Of a stretch of 64,000 nucleotides of DNA, positions 1-7,776 are shown one piece after another; the first letter of the stretch is position 1, and every line of letters starts with the position of its first letter. A program made the position numbers and the translations under genes. Source of the stretch: an archaeon UBA583 (GTDB taxonomy: Archaea > Nanobdellota > Nanobdellia > Woesearchaeales > UBA583). The notes beneath the pieces are model-generated. The model was not told the origin of the DNA, made no database searches, and saw only the letters and a list, made by a program, of their open reading frames with translations. The DNA lies in contig DAXK01000025.1 in the NCBI GenBank assembly GCA_002506365.1, forward strand, positions 44,228-108,227. The letters run 5' to 3'.

Positions 1-42
1 ATTCTTTAAAAAATAAAAAACAAATATCTCCACAAGAAATAT

Positions 43-1086
43 TTAAGCTAATCCTTCATAATACCCTTGTAAATCCAAATCATAATTATTTTGTGCATAC
101 TTTGGACCATTATACTTTTTAGCAATTTGTTGATAATTTTTATTTTTCATATCATTAATAATTCCATTTTCTTCCAAAAACTTAAAAAAATAATTAATCA
201 TAGCATTTGAATCTTTAACTTTAGATAACAATAAATCAGCATCATCACTATTTTCATATCTAACAATATTAGACCCTAACATTTGTGAAAAACCAAAACT
301 TGAACTCTTAAAAGCAACAATATCATTAGCATCAAAAGCTTCTACAAAAGCATCATAATTTGTTTCCTTAGAAACTCTACTAAATGATTCTCCATTTTTT
401 AAAGTGCAATCCACATCATCAAAACCTCTATTTTCTTCATTAAATTTATGACATTCAAATCTAACTGATTTTTCAAAAGTTCTCCTATATCCATCCTCTT
501 TAATAATTATGGCATAAATTAAATTCACATCAACATTATTTTTACTAGCATAAGTTTCAAATTGATTTTTATTCAAATCATAAAAAATACTAGATTTAAA
601 CTTTTCAATTTTAGTAAGCATACTCCCCGTTAACTCAACAACATTAGTTTCAGAATTTAAAACAGCTCCATCTGAAATTGAATCAAAATCCCAAATATTA
701 TCATTATCAACCCCACTTAAAGCTTTTTCAATTTGAGTAAATAAAACACCACAATTTAATTTTTCATAATCCTTATGATTTTTATCATTACATTTAGTAT
801 AATACGAATTTAAAGAATTCCAAGTTGCAGTTTCCTGTTCATTACAACTCTCCAAAGTATCATCATTACAAACTTTAACATTACAATTTGACTTTGAAAT
901 TTCACATTTTTCAATAATACTCTTTAACTTAAAATCAGAAATACCACCCTCCGCAGTATCAGAAACTTCTGAAAACTGAGAAATAACTAACAAAACAACA
1001 ATTAAAAGTAAAAAAAAACCAACTAACTTTGAAATAGATAACTCTACTCCTTTTTTATTAAAAGAAAAAATATTTTGAATAGACAT
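43..1086 (-). CDS. Membrane-anchored N-acetylmuramidase-like (DUF3380) protein
   Basis: 347 aa. The C-terminal part (about 185-345) matches the pattern I know from the bacterial/phage N-acetylmuramidase family DUF3380: a Glu in IIKEDG (E197), RFECHKF at 210-216 resembling the family's LFERHxF, SSSFGFSQMLG at 261-271 resembling SWGxxQIMG, then YNGPKY (325-330) and YDLDLQGYY. That family cleaves peptidoglycan. The N-terminus carries KKG followed by one hydrophobic segment (about 20-38), like an archaeal class III (pilin-type) signal or a simple anchor, so the enzyme should face outward. Six cysteines at 61-112 suggest disulfides. It lies 5 bp downstream of a NEW3-like membrane protein gene, probably in one transcript. 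The archaeal host is inferred to lack murein, so the substrate is unknown. Family call from motifs only. Confidence 0.65.
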   Translation of the reverse strand: MSIQNIFSFNKKGVELSISKLVGFFLLLIVVLLVISQFSEVSDTAEGGISDFKLKSIIEKCEISKSNCNVKVCNDDTLESCNEQETATWNSLNSYYTKCNDKNHKDYEKLNCGVLFTQIEKALSGVDNDNIWDFDSISDGAVLNSETNVVELTGSMLTKIEKFKSSIFYDLNKNQFETYASKNNVDVNLIYAIIIKEDGYRRTFEKSVRFECHKFNEENRGFDDVDCTLKNGESFSRVSKETNYDAFVEAFDANDIVAFKSSSFGFSQMLGSNIVRYENSDDADLLLSKVKDSNAMINYFFKFLEENGIINDMKNKNYQQIAKKYNGPKYAQNNYDLDLQGYYEGLA

Positions 1087-1091
1087 TTTAT

Positions 1092-2579
1092 CTATCCCTT
1101 AATAACTGGAAAACTTTGGTAATACTTTCTAGTTTTACCATTATTTTTCACTTCAATCTCTAAATCTGGTAATCTTACATCACCTAAAATACCTCTTTTA
1201 TTAACTAAATTAAAACCTAATAATCTTGTATCTCCTCTTTCAAATCTAGTAAAATCCCAAACTAATTTATACTGAGTATCACCCTTTAAAACATGTTTAG
1301 GTTCAGTTAAAGAAAAAGATTCATCCTTTACTTGTAAATAAGCAGGCATTCTGAAAATAATTTTTAATTTATCAATTTCATGTTCCTTAATATTCTCAAA
1401 ACCAATTCTAACCTTAAACCCTTTAATTCCCTCATGAGATACTCTCTCAACTTCAAATAACTGATTTTTAACAGCTAAAGGATTTGAATTCTTTCTAACA
1501 TAAATATAACTTAAAATAATTCCAATTACAACAACTACAATAAATAAAGCTAAATAATTAAAAGAATAAGTAAAAGTTTTAGTTTGCCCTTTTTCTAAAT
1601 TAACTTCAAAACCTACTCCATTTTCAGTTGAGAAATATTTTTCAGCATCAGTCCCAAATAATAAACTTCTAAAAAATCCAAACTCTAATTCATCTTTATA
1701 CGTATCAACCTCATTTCCTAAATTAGTAACTGAAATTTCAACTCTATCAGAAAATAAACCAGTCCCCCTATTTGATTTAACATCAATATTTTTATAAGAA
1801 GCAACTTTTAAATCAGAAACTGAATACCACTCTTGAGCAGATTCCCCTCCATCTTTTAAAACTCTAACAGTAACTTTAGCAAGATAATCACCTGGATTTA
1901 AAGAAGATGGAACATCTAACTGATAAATTTTATAACTAACATCTGATGTGAAAACATCTTCAAAAGTATCAAATTTATAATCTCCTAAACTAACAGAAAC
2001 TTCTACATTTTGATCCTTAACAACAGCCTCAGAATTTACTGTAAACTTTAAAGCATTAACTGGAGACACATCAGTTTTTTGAATTTTAGTTGAAAACTTT
2101 AAATTATCCTTAGTTGGTTTAATATTAATACTATAAGTTAAAGAAACATCATCAGCTCCAATAATTGTTACAGGAAACTCAAAAAAACCTGAATAATCTT
2201 CATTATTTTGAGAAATTTTAATTAAATTTGGACTAACTACATTTGGCGTATAATCAAAAGCTGAATTTGCTTTTAATTCTAACTTTAAACTAACTTTTTC
2301 CCCTGCATTTAACTTAACATTTTTTTCACTTAAAGAAATATCCCATCCACTAATAGATGCAACATTAAAATCAATATTTTGAACTTCATTTAAATTATTT
2401 TTAACTGTAAAAAAAAACTCACTCTCAATATGATTATTATAAACCTCGGAACTTAAAGTATTTACCTCAACCTCAAATGCTCCATTTTCATTATAAACGT
2501 TATTTCCAAAAATAGAAACAAAAGAAAATAGAAATAAAAAAATAAAATTTAAACTTTTAAAATGTGTCATCTTTTCCAT
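1092..2579 (-). CDS. Secreted membrane-anchored NEW3/CARDB-like protein
   Basis: About 495 aa from the chosen ATG. It has an N-terminal signal segment (MTHFKSLNFIFLFLFSFVSI), a long beta-rich extracellular part whose first about 120 residues (FFTVKNNLNE, then GWDISLSEKNVKLNAGEKVS) look like the NEW3/CARDB Ig-like fold, one membrane segment (ALFIVVVVIGIILSYIYV) and a C-terminal region of about 130 aa. The frame is open further upstream but starts there with TTG inside the TFB gene. ATGs at 2579 and 2570 put the signal peptide at the N-terminus and leave a 14-23 bp overlap with the end of tfb. The role is unknown; it may bind or present the muramidase-like protein encoded just downstream (inference). 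Confidence 0.6.
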   Translation of the reverse strand: MEKMTHFKSLNFIFLFLFSFVSIFGNNVYNENGAFEVEVNTLSSEVYNNHIESEFFFTVKNNLNEVQNIDFNVASISGWDISLSEKNVKLNAGEKVSLKLELKANSAFDYTPNVVSPNLIKISQNNEDYSGFFEFPVTIIGADDVSLTYSINIKPTKDNLKFSTKIQKTDVSPVNALKFTVNSEAVVKDQNVEVSVSLGDYKFDTFEDVFTSDVSYKIYQLDVPSSLNPGDYLAKVTVRVLKDGGESAQEWYSVSDLKVASYKNIDVKSNRGTGLFSDRVEISVTNLGNEVDTYKDELEFGFFRSLLFGTDAEKYFSTENGVGFEVNLEKGQTKTFTYSFNYLALFIVVVVIGIILSYIYVRKNSNPLAVKNQLFEVERVSHEGIKGFKVRIGFENIKEHEIDKLKIIFRMPAYLQVKDESFSLTEPKHVLKGDTQYKLVWDFTRFERGDTRLLGFNLVNKRGILGDVRLPDLEIEVKNNGKTRKYYQSFPVIKG

Positions 2580-3519
2580 CATCCTCTTTAGATTTAGATT
2601 TAGCCTTGATTTTTTTAATTTCATCCTCAAGATCTAACTTTTGAATAATTTCCTTATATCTATTTCTAATTGTAACCTCAGTCACACCAGAAACATCTGA
2701 AATATCTCTTTGAGTTCTTCTCTCACCCTCTAATAAACCTGCAATATATAATGCTGCTGCAGCAATTCCAATTGGACCTCTACCAGAAGTTAACTCTAAA
2801 GATAATGCTTGTGATAAAATTTCAACTGCTCTTGACTGTGTTTCAGGTCCATATTTTAAAACACTTGCAAATCTTGAAATATAATCAACTGGATTTGATG
2901 GTAAAATTTTAATTCTTAATTCTCTTGTAATATATCTATAAGATCTTCCAATTTCCTTTTTATCAATTCCTGAAGCTTCAGCAATCTCATCTAAAGTTCT
3001 AGGAATATTTTGTCTTCTACAAGCAGCATACACAACTCCTGCAACAACACTCTCAATTGATCTTCCACGAACTAAATTCTTTTGAACAGCTTCAGTATAA
3101 ATCTTTCCAGCCTCTTCTTCAATTGATGTTGGTAAATTCAAAAATGAAGATAAACGACGAAGTTCTCCTAAAGCAATCTTTAGGTTCTTCTCCATAACTG
3201 TAGACAATCTTTTTTGCCATCTCTTTAATCTTTGAAGTTTATATCTTTGTTTCTTATCTAAAGAAAAAGCATCACTCTCAGACCCAATAGAAGTTCCCAT
3301 ACCCATATCATACTTTGTATATGATGTTGGAGCACCAGATCTTCTCATCTCAGAATCATCTCCCTCTTCAAAGTCTCTCCATTCCTTTCCTAAAGAAATA
3401 TTTTTTGCATCAATTAATAAACCACAACTTCTACAAATCATTTCCCCTCTATCTTTATCATTATAAAGATTAGTTCCACCACACTCTGGGCATTTTTTTA
3501 AATTATCTGATCCTACCAT
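2557..3519 (-). CDS. tfb: Transcription initiation factor B (TFIIB homologue)
   Basis: 320 aa, the usual family length. The N-terminal zinc ribbon has C10, C13, C29 and C32 (CPECGGTNL, CRSCG), followed by a B-reader/linker region (LGKEWRDFEEGDDSEMRRSG) and two cyclin-like repeats (about 105-200 and 205-300) with RGRSIESVVAGVVYAACR and GRGPIGIAAAALYIAGLL. It recruits RNA polymerase to TBP-bound promoters. The frame is open six bases upstream with TTG, but the ATG at 3519 is the natural start. The C-terminus is acidic/lysine-rich, and its last codons overlap the start of the next gene, so translation may be coupled. Confidence 0.95.
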   Translation of the reverse strand: MVGSDNLKKCPECGGTNLYNDKDRGEMICRSCGLLIDAKNISLGKEWRDFEEGDDSEMRRSGAPTSYTKYDMGMGTSIGSESDAFSLDKKQRYKLQRLKRWQKRLSTVMEKNLKIALGELRRLSSFLNLPTSIEEEAGKIYTEAVQKNLVRGRSIESVVAGVVYAACRRQNIPRTLDEIAEASGIDKKEIGRSYRYITRELRIKILPSNPVDYISRFASVLKYGPETQSRAVEILSQALSLELTSGRGPIGIAAAALYIAGLLEGERRTQRDISDVSGVTEVTIRNRYKEIIQKLDLEDEIKKIKAKSKSKEDDGKDDTF

Positions 3520-3560
3520 TATCAATAAATTAACTTTAATTCACACAATATGAATAAAAA

Positions 3561-3577
3561 AGTTTTTAAATATACTT
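3561..3577 (-). promoter_or_regulatory. TATA-like promoter of tfb
   Basis: On the minus strand, AAGTATATTTAAAAACT lies about 42-58 bp upstream of the tfb ATG. With the usual 25-30 bp archaeal TATA-to-start distance this would leave a leader of roughly 15-30 nt. Pattern reading only. Confidence 0.4.
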
Positions 3578-3699
3578 ATTTTTCAAATTCATACAATAAA
3601 AAGATTTATTACCCTTCAATAGTGCTAAATAAAATAAAAATAAGTATTAAATTTCTCAAACTCGAATTTTTAGAATAAAATTTTAAAAATAAAAGAGAA

Positions 3700-3900
3700 T
3701 TATTCTCTCCCAATTAATAAATCTCCACCATTAATAGTTTTTCGACCACTATGTGTAGATATTTTTGAAGCCTTTAAAGATAATTCATATAAATAATGTT
3801 CTAAAATTTTCTTTAATTCTTCCTTAGCATCCTCAGAAACTCTTTCAGCACCCTTGTCCTTCATTAATCTTTCAAGAGCTAATAATGGTAATTTTGCCAT
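3700..3900 (-). CDS. Archaeal histone, HMf/HTk family (copy 2)
   Basis: 66 aa, a complete histone fold: LPLLALERLMKDKGAERVSEDAKEELKKILE, then HYLYELSLKASKISTHSGRKTINGGDLLIG. The loop-2 motif HSGRKTI that contacts DNA is intact. It lacks any tail. The ATG follows directly after the stop of the upstream histone gene (no intergenic base), so both are surely co-transcribed, and a heterodimer of the two products is plausible. Confidence 0.95.
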   Translation of the reverse strand: MAKLPLLALERLMKDKGAERVSEDAKEELKKILEHYLYELSLKASKISTHSGRKTINGGDLLIGRE

Positions 3901-4131
3901 TTATAAATCCCCCTTTACTTGATTAAATGCAAGTGTTACATCTTTAGACTTTACTGTCTTTCTTCCTGAATGCTCTGCTAATAAAACCGCTTTTTTAATA
4001 ATTTTTTCAGTTACATCTTCTAAAATTGTTGCAGCAGTTTGCTTAGCATCTTTAGAAACTCTCTTACCCGTTGCTTCTTGAATTAAAGCTCCTAACGGTG
4101 CAAATGGTAAAATATTTTCTCTCTTGACCAT
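3901..4131 (-). CDS. Archaeal histone, HMf family (copy 1)
   Basis: 76 aa from the chosen ATG: VKRENILPFAPLGALIQEAT, KRVSKDAKQTAATILEDVTE, AEHSGRKTVKSKDVTLAFNQ. All histone-fold helices and the HSGRKTV loop are present. An in-frame ATG at 4152 would add seven residues, but a TATA-like TTTTTAAA lies at 4155-4162. Initiation about 25-30 bp downstream of that box would fall close to 4131, so I choose 4131 with a leaderless or near-leaderless mRNA. The sequence differs clearly from the second copy, so these are paralogues, not a recent duplication. Confidence 0.93.
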   Translation of the reverse strand: MVKRENILPFAPLGALIQEATGKRVSKDAKQTAATILEDVTEKIIKKAVLLAEHSGRKTVKSKDVTLAFNQVKGDL

Positions 4132-4150
4132 AATAATATATTCATAAGAC

Positions 4151-4165
4151 ATTCTTTAAAAACAT
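4151..4165 (-). promoter_or_regulatory. TATA box of the histone pair
   Basis: Minus strand ATGTTTTTAAAGAAT, centred about 28 bp upstream of the ATG at 4131. This fits a leaderless transcript and argues against translation from the ATG at 4152, which would precede the transcription start. Confidence 0.5.
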
Positions 4166-4341
4166 TTGTTACTTTTGTTTAAAATTATAATTAAGAACAA
4201 TAATTAAACTGAAATCCAAAAATTAATATGATTAAAATCATATAATACTAAAATAAATCTAAAAATAATAATTAAAAAAATATATAAAGACAAGATAAAT
4301 ATTTATATTATTGAAAAGCAATTTTCAAAAATTACTATATT

Positions 4342-4415
4342 GGGAACGTAGTATAACCTGGCTAGAATAAGCGGCTCCAACCCGCTGGATGGGGGTTCAA
4401 ATCCTTCCGTTCTCA
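4342..4415 (+). tRNA. tRNA-Trp (CCA)
   Basis: Acceptor GGGAACG pairs with CGTTCTC (discriminator A). The anticodon stem AGCGG/CCGCT closes loop CTCCAAC with anticodon CCA at 4377-4379. The T arm is GGGGG-TTCAAAT-CCTTC. There is no intron (many archaeal tRNA-Trp genes have one) and no encoded CCA tail. AT-rich TATA-like stretches lie at about 4276-4311. Confidence 0.93.
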
Positions 4416-4544
4416 CTTTTCTAAAAAAATACATTAAGATTTTCGAGTTTGAAATTTATCTAGATTGTAAAAATCAAGTTTTCTCAATTAAAAATAATTC
4501 TAAATAAAACAAAAAAATATAAATAATTTTATTATAATAATTAT

Positions 4545-5063
4545 ATGAAATACTCAAACAAAGAATTCCACTGTGAAAAATTTGAAAATATAAATCTTGA
4601 ACTAGAAAATTTTGACAATACAACTTTAGAAAACTGCGAATTTAAAAACTGTGTAATCAATTCCATATCAATAAAAAATACTAAATTTCTAAATGTTAAA
4701 TTTTATAATTGTAAAATAATCGGATTAAAAATTGAAGATTCAAATAACTTATTTCTAGATTTTAAATTTGAAAATTCAAAAATTGAAGGTTGTGATTTTT
4801 CAAACTTAAACATTCAAAATACAAAATTTATTAATTGTAATATAATTAGTTCAAATTTTCAAAAAACAAATCTTACAAATTCAAGTTTTGAATACTCAAA
4901 CCTACAAGATTCAATATTTGCAAACACAAATCTTACAAATGTAAATTTTAAAGAATCATTTAATTATAATATAAATCCAACTGAAAATAAAATAAAAAAT
5001 GCTAAATTTTCTCAACCAGAAGTAATAAACTTACTAAAATATTTTAAAATAAAAATAGAATAA
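4545..5063 (+). CDS. Pentapeptide-repeat-like protein
   Basis: 172 aa. From about residue 25 the chain runs in five-residue steps with Phe/Leu/Ile at the centre (CEFKNCVINSISIKNTKFLN, then CDFSNLNIQNTKFINCN, SNFQKTNLTNSSFEYSNLQD, FANTNLTNVNF), the hallmark of a right-handed quadrilateral beta-helix. No signal peptide, so cytoplasmic. The last about 25 residues leave the pattern. Such proteins often act in protein-protein contacts; the function here is unknown. It stands alone on the plus strand and converges on the sulfotransferase gene. Confidence 0.7.
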   Translation: MKYSNKEFHCEKFENINLELENFDNTTLENCEFKNCVINSISIKNTKFLNVKFYNCKIIGLKIEDSNNLFLDFKFENSKIEGCDFSNLNIQNTKFINCNIISSNFQKTNLTNSSFEYSNLQDSIFANTNLTNVNFKESFNYNINPTENKIKNAKFSQPEVINLLKYFKIKIE

Positions 5064-5070
5064 TATTAAT

Positions 5071-5829
5071 TTAATTCCTCATATTTTTACAAAAATTTAA
5101 TAATTCTTCATACTCTATAACATAATCAAAATAAACAATATCATTTTTATACCTACTATAAACTAATTTCACAAGTTCTGATGTATAAAATGACCTATAA
5201 TCAGGTTTATCAGTTTTATTTAAATGTGGTAAATAATTTAACTCATATTTTTTTCTAATACACTCGAAATTTTTTTCTAAATCCTCAAATTTTAAAACAT
5301 CATCAACTATAAGTTTTCCATTCTCAAAAAGTAAATAATCCTGTGAAACAAAATGAAAATCTGACATAAAATTTGGAACTTTACAAACAATTTTCACAAA
5401 TTTTTCAAAAGATAAATTTCTATTTATAATACCAAAATATTTTTTATTCATATTATGATTTTCATTTAGAACCTTACTAACATAACATGATACTAATCTC
5501 TCAAAAGGATTTCTAACAAAAGTAAATTTATAACAATCCAAATTTACTAATTTTTTATGATTTATTTTAAATCTATTTTTACTCAAATGAACAGATTGAT
5601 AATTTTTTTTATCATAAATTACACCCAACTTATCCAAAAATACACTATTTAATGAAGAATTACCTGTTTTAGGAATTGAAACAAAAGCAACATTAAGAGA
5701 ATTATAATATAAAATATCATTTAATTTATTATTAAAAATTAGTCTTAATATAGACTCTAATAAAAAATAATTTGAATAAATAAATAGATTATTTTTACAA
5801 ATAAAATAAAATTTTTTAAATATTATCAT
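5071..5829 (-). CDS. Sulfotransferase family 2 protein
   Basis: 252 aa. It carries the two PAPS-binding signatures: the 5'-phosphosulfate loop SIPKTGNSS (51-59) and the 3'-phosphate motif FVRNPFERLVSCY (104-116). This is the arrangement of Golgi-type carbohydrate sulfotransferases (Sulfotransfer_2). The first about 30 residues are hydrophobic/aromatic but lack a clear membrane helix. Likely substrate is a surface glycan, acceptor unknown. It needs PAPS, and no PAPS synthesis gene is in the window. Confidence 0.8.
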   Translation of the reverse strand: MIIFKKFYFICKNNLFIYSNYFLLESILRLIFNNKLNDILYYNSLNVAFVSIPKTGNSSLNSVFLDKLGVIYDKKNYQSVHLSKNRFKINHKKLVNLDCYKFTFVRNPFERLVSCYVSKVLNENHNMNKKYFGIINRNLSFEKFVKIVCKVPNFMSDFHFVSQDYLLFENGKLIVDDVLKFEDLEKNFECIRKKYELNYLPHLNKTDKPDYRSFYTSELVKLVYSRYKNDIVYFDYVIEYEELLNFCKNMRN

Positions 5830-5872
5830 AAAATAAATAAATAAATAAATTTAACAAAATAATTAATTAAAA

Positions 5873-6493
5873 TTAATCATCTGAAATTGTATCACCATCA
5901 AAAACTGCATCCTCTTCATCCTCAGTTTTCTCCATAACTTTTTTCCTAAAATTTGGATTTTTCATATTTCTCTCATAATCCACCTTCTTTTTAGCAGCTA
6001 GAATTTCACGAATATAAATTCTCCCAACATCTTCTTCCTTAATCTCTAACTTATCAATATACTCTTGAACTTTTTCATAAGAATCAGACTCAATTTCAAG
6101 CATAGGTTCTAAACCTACATACTCATCTAAATCAAAAACAATATCATCCAATCTATACTCAGTTCTATACTTTCTTAAATCAAAAATTTTAATATAACCT
6201 AAATCATTCAAAATTCTATGCATTGTTTTAAAATTTGAAATTTTAACACCAATTTCATCTCTCCCCACAATACTTTGAACTGACTTTTTCTTCCCCTTTA
6301 GATTTAAATAAATATATTTACCCTTTTGACGAATCCTTAAGGCTTTTCCTTGTCTTGATAAATCTCTATCAGGTGTATCAAATCTATAATCTATAACCTT
6401 CCCAGTAAAAATCTTCTTAGCCCCTAACGCTTCAATTTTCGCAATAATTTCTTCCTTATTAATATGTCTAATTTTAACTTCGATTTCTTTCAT
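5873..6493 (-). CDS. CYTH-domain triphosphate tunnel protein (CyaB-like)
   Basis: 206 aa. The N-terminus MKEIEVKIRH holds the ExExK signature of the CYTH superfamily (class IV adenylate cyclase, thiamine triphosphatase, inorganic triphosphatase). Further tunnel residues are visible in RFDTPDRDLSRQGKALRIRQ, YLNLKGK, TEYRLDDIVFDLDEYVGLEP and MLEIES. The last about 35 residues are a charged acidic tail (EKTEDEEDAVFDGD). Enzymatic activity cannot be read from sequence; archaeal members are mostly uncharacterised. Hairpin repeats lie directly upstream of the start. Confidence 0.8.
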   Translation of the reverse strand: MKEIEVKIRHINKEEIIAKIEALGAKKIFTGKVIDYRFDTPDRDLSRQGKALRIRQKGKYIYLNLKGKKKSVQSIVGRDEIGVKISNFKTMHRILNDLGYIKIFDLRKYRTEYRLDDIVFDLDEYVGLEPMLEIESDSYEKVQEYIDKLEIKEEDVGRIYIREILAAKKKVDYERNMKNPNFRKKVMEKTEDEEDAVFDGDTISDD

Positions 6494-6515
6494 TTTTAAT
6501 CCCCTATTAAAAATG

Positions 6516-6593
6516 ACACCATTTCACATTGTGAAATCTGTGTCTAAAATTTCTTCACACCTTTTCAAATCTTTGATTTGATAATGGCTTAGG
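6516..6593. repeat. Hairpin pair upstream of the CYTH gene
   Basis: Two palindromes follow each other. The first is ATTTCAC-ATT-GTGAAAT (6521-6537), extended outward by ACAC/GTGT. The second (6561-6593) is TCAAAT-CTTTG-ATTTGA followed by TAATGGCTTAG. The second belongs to the family seen at 7684, 7736, 46239, 46289 and (divergent) 53671. GGAATC-TAT-GATTCC follows at 6592-6606. Confidence 0.6.
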
Positions 6594-6710
6594 AATCTAT
6601 GATTCCTTGATTGTGAAGACATTCATTTTTTAATTTTATAATTTTAAAACTCCTCAAACAAATGTTGGGAATTTTCCTCAATAATTTTTTAATTTAAACT
6701 AATACTAACT

Positions 6711-7655
6711 CTAATCTCGTAATCTTGTAAGAATCGTTTTACTATCATCCTTAAACAAAACACAATCCTCAAACTGAGCAACAATTTCTCCATCAATTGT
6801 TCCAAGTTCATCATACTCATATAATACATTATACTTTTTCAAAACAGAAACCGCATAATCAACTCTTCTCTTTGAAAAACCCTTAAACCAAGGATGTCCA
6901 TTTAAATTATCCTTTAAAGCTTCATCCCATAACCACCGTTTAGAAAATGGTTGTTTAGGAAAATGTTCTCTAATATGTCTTAATACTTTCATAGCAATAG
7001 GATCTCTAACTGGTTTATCTCCCTTTAAATGTAAAATATTAGATAATCTACATGCCTTAATTAAAGGTTGACCATAAGTAATAAAAGGTTCAATTGCTAA
7101 TTGCATTTCACCCTCAACCTTTGAAGTATCCCCATTATTTAAATTTGGAACAGATAATCCACAATGTAAATTATATCTCCCAATTTGATGACCTGACAAA
7201 TTATGAATTGTATTAAATCCATTTTTCTCCGCAACTTTTTCAACAACATCCCCTACTTGAGCCATAGACACACCATAATCAACAACTTCAACTGCAGCCT
7301 CTAAACAAGCTCTCGCAGTCTCAATTAATTCAGTATGATTATTTGTTGTAATCTCAACTGTAAATGCATTATCAGTCATATATCCATCTTTTGATGCACC
7401 AAAATCTACTTTAATAACATCTCCAGACTTTAATTTATATCCTTCATCATAAACAGTATAATGGGCTGCCATATCATTAACTGATACCATTGCTGGAAAA
7501 GACGGTAAATACCCATTTTCAAAAATTCTACTTTCAATAAAATCAATAATCTCAAAAATATCAACACCTTCTTTGATAATTAATGAAACATCTTTTCTTA
7601 ATTGTCTAGTAAAACTTCCAAGTTCTTTCAAAATTTCTAAATTTAACTCACTCAT
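6711..7655 (-). CDS. map: Methionine aminopeptidase, type II
   Basis: 314 aa. It removes the initiator Met from nascent proteins. The five metal ligands are visible: D84 and D95 (VDFGASKDGYMTDNA), H156 (SGHQIG), E189 (AIEPF) and the last Glu in AQFEDCVLF near the C-terminus. The helical insertion with a winged-helix look (about 215-280) between the last ligands marks type II, the archaeal/eukaryotic class. The frame opens two codons earlier with TTG, so I take the ATG at 7655. A pair of hairpin repeats sits 29 bp upstream. Confidence 0.95.
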   Translation of the reverse strand: MSELNLEILKELGSFTRQLRKDVSLIIKEGVDIFEIIDFIESRIFENGYLPSFPAMVSVNDMAAHYTVYDEGYKLKSGDVIKVDFGASKDGYMTDNAFTVEITTNNHTELIETARACLEAAVEVVDYGVSMAQVGDVVEKVAEKNGFNTIHNLSGHQIGRYNLHCGLSVPNLNNGDTSKVEGEMQLAIEPFITYGQPLIKACRLSNILHLKGDKPVRDPIAMKVLRHIREHFPKQPFSKRWLWDEALKDNLNGHPWFKGFSKRRVDYAVSVLKKYNVLYEYDELGTIDGEIVAQFEDCVLFKDDSKTILTRLRD

Positions 7656-7683
7656 TAACAAAATAAATATTTCATTTTATATA

Positions 7684-7769
7684 AAACTTTGTCAAATCTC
7701 TGATTTGACGAAGGGTTAGAAAATGTAATTTTATTCACTTTGTCAAATTTTTTATTTAACAACCGCTTA
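7684..7769. repeat. Tandem hairpin repeat pair upstream of map
   Basis: Copy a (7684-7719) is ACTTTGTCAAAT-CTCTG-ATTTGAC, then GAAGGGTTAG. Copy b (7736-7769) is CACTTTGTCAAAT then a degenerate ATTTAACAA and CCGCTTA. The copies are 52 bp apart. Same family as at 6561 and 46239/46289. Confidence 0.65.
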
Positions 7770-7776
7770 AAAATTT

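Noticed and set aside
1..42. Start of another gene at the left edge
   Set aside because: Only 42 AT-rich bases, no open frame or motif can be supported.
3901..4152. Histone start at the ATG at 4152
   Set aside because: The TATA-like box lies only 3-10 bp from it, so it would precede the transcription start; the ATG at 4131 is favoured.
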